Assembly: GCA_963777515.1 (NCBI GenBank)
Contig: CAVZQU010000019.1
Span: 297,154 to 361,153, forward strand
DNA from: CAVSWT01 sp963777515
GTDB lineage: Bacteria; Bacteroidota; Ignavibacteria; Ignavibacteriales; Ignavibacteriaceae
Direction of reading: 5' to 3'
DNA: 64,000 nt
Part shown: positions 1 to 8,927 of the stretch, in pieces
How the letters are laid out: each line of letters starts with the position of its first letter
How positions within the stretch are numbered: the stretch's first letter is position 1
Made by a program: the position numbers and the translations under genes
The notes under the pieces: generated by a model
What the model was told of the DNA's origin: nothing
Database searches by the model: none
The model's input: only the letters and a program-made list of their open reading frames with translations

Positions 1-484
1 CCCCATTAATGTTATCCACAGCTAATCCTTCTTGACGATATGTTTTATACCCCTTAAAAGATAAAGAAGTTGATTTTCCCCATCTTAGTGGAATTTTATC
101 AACTGTTTCAGTCAAATTACTAATATGAACTGGTTTGGGAAAATCTATTGTTCCTAGATCAGTTTCGCTTTGTGAAAGATTAATAGTAGTCTCATAATAT
201 ATTGCTTCTCCTGAAGAAAGATCTTTTTCTATATAAATGGTATGATCTCCATCAGATAATGTTGAGATTTTAAAATTTCCATTTGCATCTGTAGTGGTCT
301 GCCAATTAGCTACATCATCAACTTTAATAGATGCATCTGTAACTAATATTCCTTCAATTGTGACTTTACCTGTAACTTTATCAGTTCCCAATTCCTTTGT
401 ATCTGAACTAAGATTTTTACAGGAAGAAAAAATTAATGTAATAAAGAGAAAGAAAAATAAATTAAAATAAAATGTTAATTTCAT
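1..484 (-). CDS. Lipoprotein with carboxypeptidase-regulatory-like domain (partial, 3' end outside window)
   Basis: The frame is open from an ATG at 484 to the window edge (161 codons). The N-terminus is a lipoprotein signal: a Lys, a hydrophobic stretch, then IFSSC with the lipidated Cys at residue 22. After this comes a short beta-rich segment (VTGKVTIEGILVTDASIKVD, then TTTDANGNFKISTLSDGDHT) that reads like a carboxypeptidase-regulatory-like or SdrD B-like fold of secreted proteins. The remainder resembles a fibronectin-like module. AAAGGAG lies 5 nt before the ATG. It is probably an outer-membrane or periplasmic surface protein; its function cannot be told because the C-terminus is missing. 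Confidence 0.8.
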   Translation of the reverse strand, partial: MKLTFYFNLFFFLFITLIFSSCKNLSSDTKELGTDKVTGKVTIEGILVTDASIKVDDVANWQTTTDANGNFKISTLSDGDHTIYIEKDLSSGEAIYYETTINLSQSETDLGTIDFPKPVHISNLTETVDKIPLRWGKSTSLSFKGYKTYRQEGLAVDNING

Positions 485-903
485 ATATTCTCCTTTAAAA
501 TAGCGGTGGTCAAATAGAACATAAATAATTTATTAGTTTTTAAACATGATATATGTCACTTAAATAAAAACGCTTATAGTGTCTTTTAAAAATTACTTAT
601 TAAGGACAATAATAATGTCTATTTCATTTCAAATAGCAATATAATGTTGCTTATTTCTTGTATAAAAAACAATTAAAAGAACTTATCATTATTGACAATT
701 AAATCTCTTCTAGTAAAATGAGAAAATTAATTTATTTGTACATTTTATCGTAGAATTACCTCAATATCGAATAAGAGCAACCAGACTAGAAATCGGAATT
801 CCCCACAAACAAAATTTTGGTAATTATTAAAATAAAAACGAGCTATAACTTACTTACATTAATTGAAATTAATTCAAATAACAGCTCATTTATTAAATTT
901 TCT
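485..903. other. Intergenic region between lipoprotein gene and exopolysaccharide operon
   Basis: This is 419 bp of very AT-rich sequence. It must hold the promoter of the lipoprotein gene and the end of the exopolysaccharide operon. I found no convincing promoter matching the TTG-N20-TAnnTTTG form seen elsewhere in the window, and no reading frame with a coding look. A small imperfect hairpin lies at 631-656 and a possible terminator at 840-887. Confidence 0.5.
831..887 (-). terminator. Possible weak terminator after the tyrosine-kinase gene
   Basis: Read on the minus strand, a 5-bp stem (GAGCT at 883-887, AGCTC at 840-844) encloses a loop that itself contains TTGAA/TTCAA. It is followed directly by GTTTTTATTTT. 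The T tract and the position 17 nt after the stop codon favour a terminator, but the stem is short. Confidence 0.3.
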
Positions 904-3420
904 TTATGAATATGATTTAGAATAATTCTTTTTTCTTTTTTTAATCTTTTTTTCTCCTTTATCATCATACCCATAATAATAGCCATAACCATAACCATAT
1001 CTATGCTTGAAATATGAATTTTTGATATCACAAGCATTAACTACTATGCCATTCACCTTAACATCTTCTCTACCTAATTCTTTAATTCCCCAAAGTACAC
1101 TATCTTTTACTGTATGATTGGGACGAATAACCATTACCACATCTTTTACTCTCTTCCCTAATACCAAAACATCCACTACTCTGGTTATTGGTGGAGTATC
1201 AAATATTATGTAATCATAAGATGAGTCTTTTATCATATCAATAAGTTTATCCATTTTTTCTGAACCCAGAAAATCACTAGAATTTTCAGTAACTCCTCCA
1301 GATGGCAGAATATTAAGTGTTTTAAGAGAATTATCTGTCCCAAAATTTTTATTTAAATTATATATGTTAGGAATGTTAATATCCTCAGTAAGATAATTTA
1401 TTAAACCAGGTGAATCCTTAGATATTTCAAACAATTCTGTTAATCTTGACTTTCGAAGATCACAATCAATAACTAGAACTTTCTTTTCAGCTTGAGCAAG
1501 AGAAATAGCAAGATTGGCTGCCACAGTTGTCTTACCGCTATTTTCTTCACAACTTGTAAGCATAATAATTTTCTTCTTTGCATCAGAAGATGATGCTAAT
1601 TTAGTTCTAAGTACACGATAAGATTCGCGAAAACCGTCCTGATTATCCATTAATGTAACAAACCTGCTTTTATAATCATTTGCATTTTTAATACTCTGAT
1701 TAATTGATTTATCATAATTTGGAATTATAGCAAAAACCGGCAAACCTAAATCATTTTCTATATCGTCTAAGTCAGTAATTTTTTTATTCATAGATTCTAA
1801 ACCAATAACAATTCCTACTCCAAGCACCAATCCAAATAATAATCCAAATATAGGATTAATTCTTTTCCGCATGTTATCCGCTTCATAAGCTGGCTCAGCA
1901 ATTATTATATCTTGAAGTTTGGAAAGTTCCGACATTCTCATCTCTTCTCTCTTACTCATTAACATATTAAATACTTGTTCATAGGTCTCTTTTGCACGAG
2001 TTAGTTCAGCTAATTTAGTTTCCTGCGTTGGTAAGCTTCTAATTCTGCTTTGATATTTTGATATCAATTCATCAAGTTTTGCATCTTTTTGCTTTAATGC
2101 ATCAATATTAATCTGATAAGCACTAAATGTGTTTTGATTGTATGATGATAACTTCTTCTTGATTTCATTGATTTGGTTGTCTACATTAATTACCTCTGGA
2201 TGTGACTCAGTTCTTTTTTGCAATAATTCTATTCTTTTAACTTCTAAATTTGAAAGTTTATTCATTAAATCGGCAAAAGGAGACATATTACTTGATGAAT
2301 TAGTTCCTTCGGAAGAAATTGTTGTTTGATCAAAAAACCCATTTACCTGATATTGTTTTTTCATTGAAGCAAGTTTATTCTCATAATCACTTAAATCAAG
2401 ATTAGAATTTATCTTTTCCGCTTCTAGTTTACTGAGAAAATCAACCAGATTACTCGAATTTTCGTCAATCTTTACTATTTGATTTCCTGATTTATAACTA
2501 CTTAGCTGATCTTCTGCATCTTTAAGTTTTTCATCGATTTTCTGAAGCTGTTGATCTATAAAGTTATATGAATATCTTATTGATTCTTTTTGTTGGTCTA
2601 TTCTAGTTTCTCTGAATTTGTCGGCAATTGTATTTGCTAATGTAACAGCAGCCGATTGGGTTAATGCAGCACATGTAACTGAAAAAATATCTGTAGTTTG
2701 CTTATGATCAGTGGTAATTTTACCTTTAAGATTATCAACTACTTCATTTGTACTTGCAAAATCAATGAATAATTTACTGCCAATAACAGCATTCGGCCAA
2801 TACAATAAAACTCTTGCTTTTTCAAAATTGATATCAGCAGTTGACGGATCATTAATTTTCTGAATTAATTTACCCGAATCTTCATCATAAACCTCAAAAG
2901 TATTTGGTGATGCTTTTTTAATGAAGTATAAATAAGTATAATTTGAAGGTTTTGTTTCAACTTCTAAAAATTCAGGTAAACTTTTTTCGGAATTATTATT
3001 TCCCCCATATATATCATTATAGTCCAAAATATTTTTATTTATTTGAATTGGATCTGAATTAGGCATCTCAATTCTATCAATATTCAATGTTAAATTAAGT
3101 TCTGTCACTACTTTTTCAAGTACTCCACGGGTTGTGACTAATTCCATTTCTGTTTCGATTTGATCTTTAGTATCAATTGCTAAAATTCTATTTAAATCAT
3201 CTTTTGAAGACTTTTCATTATTTTCTTTTTTTAGAAGGACTGTGGCAGAATAATAAGATTTACTTAGATAGTTGAAAGCAAATACACTAATAAGCGCAAT
3301 TAAAACCGCAATGATAACAATTTTTTTTCGGTGATTAATCATTTGAATAAAATCACCAATACTACGTTCAGGCTTATTTTCGCCACCTTGTAATAAATTT
3401 AATAAATCATCATTATTCAT
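904..3420 (-). CDS. Wzc-like polysaccharide co-polymerase / BY-type tyrosine autokinase
   Basis: 838 residues. An N-terminal Wzz domain has a membrane helix near residues 33-52 (KIVIIAVLIALISVFAFNYL), a long coiled-coil middle, and a GNVR-type segment before a second membrane helix near 530. The C-terminal bacterial tyrosine-kinase domain shows Walker A (CEENSGKTT, about 625-632), Walker A' (VLVIDCDLRKSRL) and Walker B (IIFDTPP, about 742). The last 36 residues form a Tyr-rich tail (YGYGYGYYYGY) followed by a Lys cluster, the expected autophosphorylation site. Family role: it sets chain length and couples polymerisation to export with a Wza-type partner, encoded just upstream. GAGGAAA precedes the ATG. 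It is the last gene of the operon. Confidence 0.93.
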   Translation of the reverse strand: MNNDDLLNLLQGGENKPERSIGDFIQMINHRKKIVIIAVLIALISVFAFNYLSKSYYSATVLLKKENNEKSSKDDLNRILAIDTKDQIETEMELVTTRGVLEKVVTELNLTLNIDRIEMPNSDPIQINKNILDYNDIYGGNNNSEKSLPEFLEVETKPSNYTYLYFIKKASPNTFEVYDEDSGKLIQKINDPSTADINFEKARVLLYWPNAVIGSKLFIDFASTNEVVDNLKGKITTDHKQTTDIFSVTCAALTQSAAVTLANTIADKFRETRIDQQKESIRYSYNFIDQQLQKIDEKLKDAEDQLSSYKSGNQIVKIDENSSNLVDFLSKLEAEKINSNLDLSDYENKLASMKKQYQVNGFFDQTTISSEGTNSSSNMSPFADLMNKLSNLEVKRIELLQKRTESHPEVINVDNQINEIKKKLSSYNQNTFSAYQINIDALKQKDAKLDELISKYQSRIRSLPTQETKLAELTRAKETYEQVFNMLMSKREEMRMSELSKLQDIIIAEPAYEADNMRKRINPIFGLLFGLVLGVGIVIGLESMNKKITDLDDIENDLGLPVFAIIPNYDKSINQSIKNANDYKSRFVTLMDNQDGFRESYRVLRTKLASSSDAKKKIIMLTSCEENSGKTTVAANLAISLAQAEKKVLVIDCDLRKSRLTELFEISKDSPGLINYLTEDINIPNIYNLNKNFGTDNSLKTLNILPSGGVTENSSDFLGSEKMDKLIDMIKDSSYDYIIFDTPPITRVVDVLVLGKRVKDVVMVIRPNHTVKDSVLWGIKELGREDVKVNGIVVNACDIKNSYFKHRYGYGYGYYYGYDDKGEKKIKKRKKNYSKSYS

Positions 3421-3476
3421 TTTATTTTCCTCAATCTAGTCAAACTCGGTATTTATTTACCTAAATATCTTATTAA

Positions 3477-4085
3477 TTATTTTCTTAAAATTAAACTAAT
3501 TATAGTTACTAATAAAGCTATTCCAGAAAAAATAAAGGTCGTGTTTCTAGCATCAACCCACCAACTTCTTGTCACATAAATCTGATCTCCGGATTTTAAC
3601 CCAGTATCAATTAATCGATTGCCTTCTTGAATAATTTCTTCTCCATCTAATTCAATTCTTTCGTTATCTCTAATTAAATAAACATCGCTCAAATCTGCAT
3701 TTTCAGTTTCCCCACCAGCTAATGCTAATATATCTGAAAATTTTTCTATCCCGGTCGCATAATAAAACCCAGGACTTTTCACTTCACCAAATATATTGAT
3801 CTTATATAAAGGTAATATTTTCAACTCAGGATTTTTATATAAGCTATCATATTTTGTTTCAATTTCTTGTTTAATATCATCGAATTTTCTATTCCTTGTT
3901 TGAATTATTCCGATAAATGGAAATTGTATATTGCCATTTTGCTGCACAAAATAATCACCGGATATTTGATCTTCTAAGTTGTAGAAGGTAATTCTTATAC
4001 CGTCTCCAGGATTCAAATCTTGACCAAAGATAAAGATATTATTTATAAAAAGTACAGCCAATATAACAACTAACTTTAGTTTCAT
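3477..4085 (-). CDS. Wza-like polysaccharide export protein (Poly_export/SLBB)
   Basis: 202 residues. A signal peptide (about residues 1-21, ending IFIFGQ) is followed by a Poly_export domain (LNPGDGIRITFYN..., QQNGNIQFPFIG) and one SLBB-like domain (INIFGEVKSPGFY, ILALAGG). A membrane helix ends the protein (about 178-198), followed by RK. There is no lipobox Cys, unlike classical Wza. The short length and C-terminal helix suit the outer-membrane or periplasmic channel component of a Wzx/Wzy-type export system. It lies 56 bp upstream of the Wzc-like gene, the usual partner order. Confidence 0.9.
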   Translation of the reverse strand: MKLKLVVILAVLFINNIFIFGQDLNPGDGIRITFYNLEDQISGDYFVQQNGNIQFPFIGIIQTRNRKFDDIKQEIETKYDSLYKNPELKILPLYKINIFGEVKSPGFYYATGIEKFSDILALAGGETENADLSDVYLIRDNERIELDGEEIIQEGNRLIDTGLKSGDQIYVTRSWWVDARNTTFIFSGIALLVTIISLILRK

Positions 4086-4188
4086 TCTTCCTCAATAATA
4101 CGATTTTAACAAATGAAAAATAGTACCACTATTTTCAAAGTGCAATGTAAATACTTTCCTGTAATAGATTAAATTGATTATATTAAAT

Positions 4189-4677
4189 TTATTCAGCATG
4201 AGAATGAATAGTTTCCCTGATTATTCTTGCTGGTACTCCTGCCACAACAGAATTTGGAGGGACATCTTTAGTCACTACAGCACCTGCCCCTACAATTGCA
4301 TTTTCACCAATAGTAACACCACATAAGATAGTTGCTGATGATCCGATTGAAGCTCCTTTATTGACAAATGTTTCTATTACTGCCCAGTCTTTTTCATTTT
4401 GCAATTGTCCATCATTAGCAGTGGCACGCGGATACAAATCATTTATGAATGTTACATTATGCCCTATAAAAACATTATCCTCAATATGAACACCTTCACA
4501 AATAAATGTGTGAGAAGATATTTTGCAGTTTTTTCCAATAAAAGAATTTTTCTGAATTTCTACAAACGTTCCGATTTTGGTTCCATCATCTATTGAGCAG
4601 CCATATAAATTAACGAAATCAAAAATCTTAACATCTTTACCTAATTTAACATTATTTATGTTTTGTTTTTCATACAT
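4189..4677 (-). CDS. Hexapeptide-repeat (left-handed beta-helix) sugar N-acetyltransferase, WbpD/WlbB-like
   Basis: 162 residues made of isoleucine-patch repeats (KIGTFVEIQKNSFIGKNCKI, NVFIGHNVTFIND, SIGSSATILCGVTIGENAIV, GAGAVVTKDVPPNSVVAGVP). The NDLYPRA segment and the C-terminal VAGVPARI motif are typical of WbpD/WlbB-type acetyltransferases, which acetylate a 3-amino group on a UDP-2-acetamido sugar. It lies 33 bp downstream of a Gfo/Idh/MocA dehydrogenase and shares the operon with a DegT aminotransferase, the other two members of that pathway. I chose the ATG at 4677; no clear ribosome-binding site is visible. The exact sugar is inferred. Confidence 0.85.
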   Translation of the reverse strand: MYEKQNINNVKLGKDVKIFDFVNLYGCSIDDGTKIGTFVEIQKNSFIGKNCKISSHTFICEGVHIEDNVFIGHNVTFINDLYPRATANDGQLQNEKDWAVIETFVNKGASIGSSATILCGVTIGENAIVGAGAVVTKDVPPNSVVAGVPARIIRETIHSHAE

Positions 4678-4710
4678 ATGGATAATACTTTTATTAAGTT
4701 ATATTAATTC

Positions 4711-5754
4711 TCAATTAAAACTGCTTTTTCTTATACTCAGACATTTATTCTTTAAAGCGACAAATAAGCCCAGATTTTTTATTGATTCATTAGAAGCTTC
4801 TAAGATTTTGACAACATCAAGCCCATCTTTACCGGAAGTTAGAGGTTGATGATTATTATTTATAGCATTTATAAATTCAGTAGCCCCTAATGCTAAAGCT
4901 TCTGTTTGATTAATCTTTGGAGAATACATATCACCTGTTCTATATTGAACAAGAGTTTTATGAATATTCTCCATAGTATCTACTTGAACGCCACAATCAT
5001 AAACCTTGATTTTTTCAAAGTTCTCCATGTCATCAAATACCAACATTTTTTTATTTCCAGCTACAATCATTCTTCTAATTTTTACAGGCGAAGTCCAATT
5101 TACATGGAAATGAGCAAGACATGAATTATTTTCAAAATGTAATGAAAGATGGGCAATATTTTCTTGATCAGTTTCATAATTTGAAATTCCAGTAGCGGTA
5201 ACACCTAAAATCTTTTTGTCAGGTAAAATATATTTCATTATTGAAAGATCATGAGGAGCTAAATCCCAAATTACATTTACATCGTGCTGGAATAAACCCA
5301 AATTAATTCTAACAGAATCAAAATATATTATGTCTCCCAATTCCCCGTTTTCAACTAGTTCTTTTATCTTTTGTACAGCTCCTGTATATATGAAAGTATG
5401 ATCAACAAAGATTTTTAAACCTTTTTTATCAGCAATTTCAATTAATTCTTCTCCTTGTTTGGAAGTAGTAGTAAATGGTTTTTCCACCCAAATATGTTTT
5501 CCAGATTCCAAAGCTCTTTTGGCTAAATTATAATGAGTAAATACCGGAGTAGCTATTATTATAGCGTCAACGTCACTATTTAATAGATCATTATAATCAT
5601 CAGTTAAATATGCATTTGGAAATTTAGATTTGATATAATTTAATCTATTAATATCTTTATCACATCCAATTACTTTTTTTACATCTTTATGAGCTAAGAA
5701 ATTTCTAATTAAATTTGGGCCCCAATATCCAAGTCCTACAACACCTACTTTCAT
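4711..5754 (-). CDS. Gfo/Idh/MocA-family sugar-nucleotide dehydrogenase (WbpB/WlbA-like)
   Basis: 347 residues. The N-terminal Rossmann fold starts VGVVGLGYWGPNLIRNF. The EKPF motif (about 92-95) carries the conserved Lys, and WDLAPHDLSIM (about 168-178) carries the catalytic-site His of the family. Family role: NAD-dependent oxidation of a sugar nucleotide, here probably at C3 of a UDP-N-acetylhexosaminuronate, giving the 3-keto substrate for the aminotransferase at 7294-8415. GGAGG lies 4 nt before the ATG. Other sugar oxidoreductions are possible for this broad family. Confidence 0.85.
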   Translation of the reverse strand: MKVGVVGLGYWGPNLIRNFLAHKDVKKVIGCDKDINRLNYIKSKFPNAYLTDDYNDLLNSDVDAIIIATPVFTHYNLAKRALESGKHIWVEKPFTTTSKQGEELIEIADKKGLKIFVDHTFIYTGAVQKIKELVENGELGDIIYFDSVRINLGLFQHDVNVIWDLAPHDLSIMKYILPDKKILGVTATGISNYETDQENIAHLSLHFENNSCLAHFHVNWTSPVKIRRMIVAGNKKMLVFDDMENFEKIKVYDCGVQVDTMENIHKTLVQYRTGDMYSPKINQTEALALGATEFINAINNNHQPLTSGKDGLDVVKILEASNESIKNLGLFVALKNKCLSIRKSSFN

Positions 5755-5806
5755 TTATGCCTCCATTTTAACTAAATGATGTAACATTACTCAAAAACAT
5801 TTTAAT

Positions 5807-7231
5807 TTATTTTCCACCCCTTGCAAAAATCATTACCGGCAAAGTTTTAAGAATTAACTTTAAATCTAACCAAGGTGACATATTATTTACGTAATATAGG
5901 TCTAATACAATTGAATCAATAAACGAAACTGAACTACGGCCGGAAACCTGCCAAACACCGGTGCAGCCTGGTAATACACTTACTCTCCTTTTCTGCCAAT
6001 TATCATAGTGCTTGTACTCATACGGTAAACATGGCCTAGGGCCAACAAGGCTCATATCACCTAATAAAACATTAAATAATTGAGGTAATTCATCGAGTGA
6101 AGTTTTACGAATTATTTTACCAATTTTTGTTAACCTACTATCATTGATTATTTTCGTATTTTCTTGTTGAGTTTTCATAAACTCAAGCATTTGTTTTTTA
6201 CGTTCTTCATCTTCACCATTTGCTACGTACATTGATCTAAATTTATAAAACTGAAAAGGTTTACCATTTTTCCCTATTCGTGTTTGCCTAAAGAATACTG
6301 GGCCTTTAGAAGTTAGTTTAATCAAAAATGCAATCATTAAAAAGAGTGGGGATAGAAAAGTCAGTGCCAATAATGACACTAATATATCAGTTGCTCTTTT
6401 CATAAACATTGAGATTTCCGTATTATAGAGAGGTGATGATTCGATAACTGGTATAGAAGCATATTTTTCAGTTGAAACTTTTTTATGAACAATATCAAAT
6501 AATTGTGAAGTTACTTTTACATCTACATTAAATCTTTGACAATTATCAATGACAGATAATAATTTCTCATAATCATCATCATCACTTGCTATCAGTATTT
6601 CATGTACTTTATTTTTCATCATGATCTTTTCTAAATCGAACAGACCACCTAAAACCCGTTTACCTTCAACAACTTCTTCATTCAGATCACGAGAATCATC
6701 CATAAAACCAATTATATTAATACCAATCGGATTCTCAAACATCAATTTTGTTGCTAATATTTGACCGGATTTCCCATTTCCAATGATTAAAACATTTCTC
6801 CTAAACTGCTTATTATTTAGTTTGATATACACATTTCTTAAGATTATAATCCTGCCTATAAAAAGCAATAACAATGAGCTTATTGAAAAAACAAAAATTA
6901 CCAAGGTGGAATCAACTATATTTGAGGTTTTCAATAAAAATGAAAAAATTATAATATAGATAATTCCAAAAAATAAAGATTTAACCAACGCAGTTAAATG
7001 TGCAGCCTGGCTCAATATTAAGTGAATTTTATACAGGTTATTAAATTCGAAGATTAAAATAAATGAAAGTACTAAAAATAAAATTATGAAGGTTTGTACA
7101 GCATATAATGATTCACCATGTGAAACTTTATTTAATACTTCGAAAATATAACCAGCAAATAAGAAAGATATTGTAAGTAATATTATATCGGAAACAGCAA
7201 AATAATACTTATACTTTGGTAATTTAAACAT
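5807..7231 (-). CDS. Polyprenyl-phosphate sugar-1-phosphate transferase (WbaP/WcaJ type)
   Basis: 474 residues. About four N-terminal membrane helices (first 130 residues) lead into a Rossmann-like module (VLIIGNGKSGQILATKL, IIGFMDD). The C-terminal catalytic domain starts KRATDILVSLLAL with a membrane-embedded hairpin. It shows FFRQTRIGKNGKPFQFYKFR, RKTSLDELPQLFNVLLGDMS, LVGPRPCLPYE and PGCTGVWQVSGRSS, all signatures of the bacterial sugar transferase family. It starts repeat-unit assembly by moving a sugar-1-phosphate from UDP-sugar to undecaprenyl phosphate in the inner membrane. It is the only initiating enzyme visible; no ordinary glycosyltransferase lies in this cluster. Confidence 0.93.
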   Translation of the reverse strand: MFKLPKYKYYFAVSDIILLTISFLFAGYIFEVLNKVSHGESLYAVQTFIILFLVLSFILIFEFNNLYKIHLILSQAAHLTALVKSLFFGIIYIIIFSFLLKTSNIVDSTLVIFVFSISSLLLLFIGRIIILRNVYIKLNNKQFRRNVLIIGNGKSGQILATKLMFENPIGINIIGFMDDSRDLNEEVVEGKRVLGGLFDLEKIMMKNKVHEILIASDDDDYEKLLSVIDNCQRFNVDVKVTSQLFDIVHKKVSTEKYASIPVIESSPLYNTEISMFMKRATDILVSLLALTFLSPLFLMIAFLIKLTSKGPVFFRQTRIGKNGKPFQFYKFRSMYVANGEDEERKKQMLEFMKTQQENTKIINDSRLTKIGKIIRKTSLDELPQLFNVLLGDMSLVGPRPCLPYEYKHYDNWQKRRVSVLPGCTGVWQVSGRSSVSFIDSIVLDLYYVNNMSPWLDLKLILKTLPVMIFARGGK

Positions 7232-7293
7232 TAATAAATTTCCTTCATCCTTATTTTTTTTGATTTCAGCAAAATGCTTAGTAAAAATTTAAA

Positions 7294-8415
7294 TTATTTT
7301 ATAAAAAAACTTTTAATTGTATCACAAACATATTCTATCATAGCATTATCAAGCTCTGCATACATTGGCAACGACAAACCACTTTGAGCTAATTTTTCAG
7401 TTACTGGGAATGCGCCTTTCTTGTATCCTAAATAATTAAAACACTTTTGTTGATGAAGCGGAATAGGATAATGTAAACCAGTTGCAATACCATTCTCATT
7501 CAAATACTTTGCTAGTTTGTTTCTCTCTTCTTCTCCGCCTTCCCTTACCTGGATAACGAACAAGTGATAAACATGCTTTGAATAATCAGCTTCTTTAGGT
7601 AAAATAATTTCATCAACACTAGATAGTAACTCGTTATATTTTTTAGCAACATTTCTTCTTGCGTCTGTCCATGAATTTAAATATTTAAGTTTGATATCTA
7701 AAACAGCTCCTTGAATTCCATCCATTCTATAGTTATGCCCAAATATTTCGTGATCATATTTTTGCAATGCTCCATGATCACGAATCATTTTAACTTTTTT
7801 TGCCAAGCCATCATCGTTAGTTGTAAAAGCACCGCCTTCACCATAAGCACCAAGATTTTTACCGGGATAAAAACTAAATGATGCTGCTGTTCCGATTCCA
7901 CCAACTTTCTTACCATTATATTCTGCTATATGTGCTTGAGCACAATCTTCAACTAAAAACAAATTATGTTTATCTGCAATTACTTTTAAAGGATCCATAT
8001 CTGCCGGTTGTCCATATAAATGAACTGCAACAATAGCTTTGGTTTTAGGTGTAATTACCTGTTCAATTTTTTGTGGATCAATATTATATGTATCTTCCTG
8101 TACATCAACAAAAACTGGACGAGCCCCACAAAGAGTAGCACCCCAAGCGGTAGCTATAAAAGTGTTTGCAGGTATAATAACTTCATCACCTGGGCCAATA
8201 CCTAAAGCCCAAAGTGCCAAGTGATTTCCATCTGTACCTGAACTGACACCAAGACAATTTTTGACATCATGTGCTTTTGCAAAATGTTCTTCAAAATCAA
8301 ATACAGCTTTACCTAATACGAAAGCTGAACTTTCTATAACATTTTGAATTGAAGGAGAAACTTCGTCTTTTATAGTTTTATACTGTGCTTTAAGATCAAG
8401 AAAAGGTACCTGCAT
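7294..8415 (-). CDS. DegT/DnrJ/EryC1-family PLP-dependent sugar aminotransferase (WbpE-like)
   Basis: 373 residues, the usual family length. It begins VPFLDLKAQYKTIKDE, a hallmark start, with SGTDGNHLALWALGI near residue 60, VEDCAQAHIAEY near 160 and SFYPGKNLGAYGEGGA, in which the PLP-binding Lys is near residue 184. HNYRMDGIQGAVL is the conserved dimer and active-site segment. Role: transamination of a 3- or 4-keto sugar nucleotide using glutamate. With the dehydrogenase and acetyltransferase downstream it completes the oxidise-aminate-acetylate trio. It lies 39 bp after the STAS gene and is likely co-transcribed. Confidence 0.9.
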   Translation of the reverse strand: MQVPFLDLKAQYKTIKDEVSPSIQNVIESSAFVLGKAVFDFEEHFAKAHDVKNCLGVSSGTDGNHLALWALGIGPGDEVIIPANTFIATAWGATLCGARPVFVDVQEDTYNIDPQKIEQVITPKTKAIVAVHLYGQPADMDPLKVIADKHNLFLVEDCAQAHIAEYNGKKVGGIGTAASFSFYPGKNLGAYGEGGAFTTNDDGLAKKVKMIRDHGALQKYDHEIFGHNYRMDGIQGAVLDIKLKYLNSWTDARRNVAKKYNELLSSVDEIILPKEADYSKHVYHLFVIQVREGGEEERNKLAKYLNENGIATGLHYPIPLHQQKCFNYLGYKKGAFPVTEKLAQSGLSLPMYAELDNAMIEYVCDTIKSFFIK

Positions 8416-8454
8416 TTTTTAATTATTGCCTTCTATTATTATCTACTAATTGGA

Positions 8455-8829
8455 TTAAACATCTTCTGAATTAATTACTTTAACAGCAGTTTTATTAAAA
8501 CTTTCCATTGCTTCTTCGCGCGAATTATAAGTTTCAAAAATTCTAAACAACCTGGCTAACTCGAATAACGACCTTGCGGAAGGATGCAATTCAACTAATT
8601 TTAAATCACCATTTAATGCACTAACTTTTCTTAACGAAACAACTAATGTACCCATGAAGGTTGAATCAACAAATTCACACATAGACAAATCTACAATAAT
8701 TTTTCTTTCACCTATGTCGATTCCATCAAACAAGATGTTTTTTAATTCTTTGGATTCTTTTAAGGTTGCTCTAGAAAAGTTGACTTTAACAATCATTATA
8801 TCTTTAACACGTTCTACAGTAAAATCCAT
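8455..8829 (-). CDS. STAS-domain anti-anti-sigma-factor-like regulator
   Basis: 124 residues forming one STAS domain. IIVDLSMCEFVDSTFMGTLV holds the phosphorylation loop; the residue at the SpoIIAA Ser position is Thr57 (DST), a phosphorylatable variant. Family role: in its unphosphorylated form it binds a kinase-type switch protein (RsbW/SpoIIAB-like) and releases that protein's target. No such kinase lies in the window, but a PP2C phosphatase is encoded at 49854-50954. It is the first gene of the exopolysaccharide operon, recalling SypA in the Vibrio fischeri syp locus. GTGGAG precedes the ATG, and a sigma-54-like promoter lies 78 bp upstream. Confidence 0.88.
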   Translation of the reverse strand: MDFTVERVKDIMIVKVNFSRATLKESKELKNILFDGIDIGERKIIVDLSMCEFVDSTFMGTLVVSLRKVSALNGDLKLVELHPSARSLFELARLFRIFETYNSREEAMESFNKTAVKVINSEDV

Positions 8830-8906
8830 TTGAAAACTCCACGTTGTTTTAGTTTTAAGCTATTAAGAATCTTTATATTCAAAATTTCTTAATCTTTTCT
8901 AGTTAG

Positions 8907-8924
8907 TGCCAATTCAAGTGCCAA
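8907..8924 (-). promoter_or_regulatory. Sigma-54-like promoter of the STAS/exopolysaccharide operon
   Basis: On the minus strand the sequence is TTGGCACTTGAATTGGCA. TTGGCAC matches the -24 box exactly. The -12 box at the right distance reads TTGG where the consensus is TTGC, so it is imperfect. The element is also a direct repeat of TTGGCAC with a 12-nt period. The implied start point leaves a leader of about 65 nt before the STAS gene. An NtrC-class activator is encoded 1.1 kb away, and a near-identical element lies at 9822-9839. Confidence 0.5.
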
Positions 8925-8927
8925 GTT

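Noticed and set aside
631..656. Imperfect hairpin AAATAGCAA...TTGCTTATTT
   Set aside because: One bulge, no T tract on either strand, and no gene end nearby.
843..1037. 64-residue minus-strand frame overlapping the end of the tyrosine-kinase gene
   Set aside because: Shadow of the GY-repeat tail in another frame, with repetitive Met/Ile composition.
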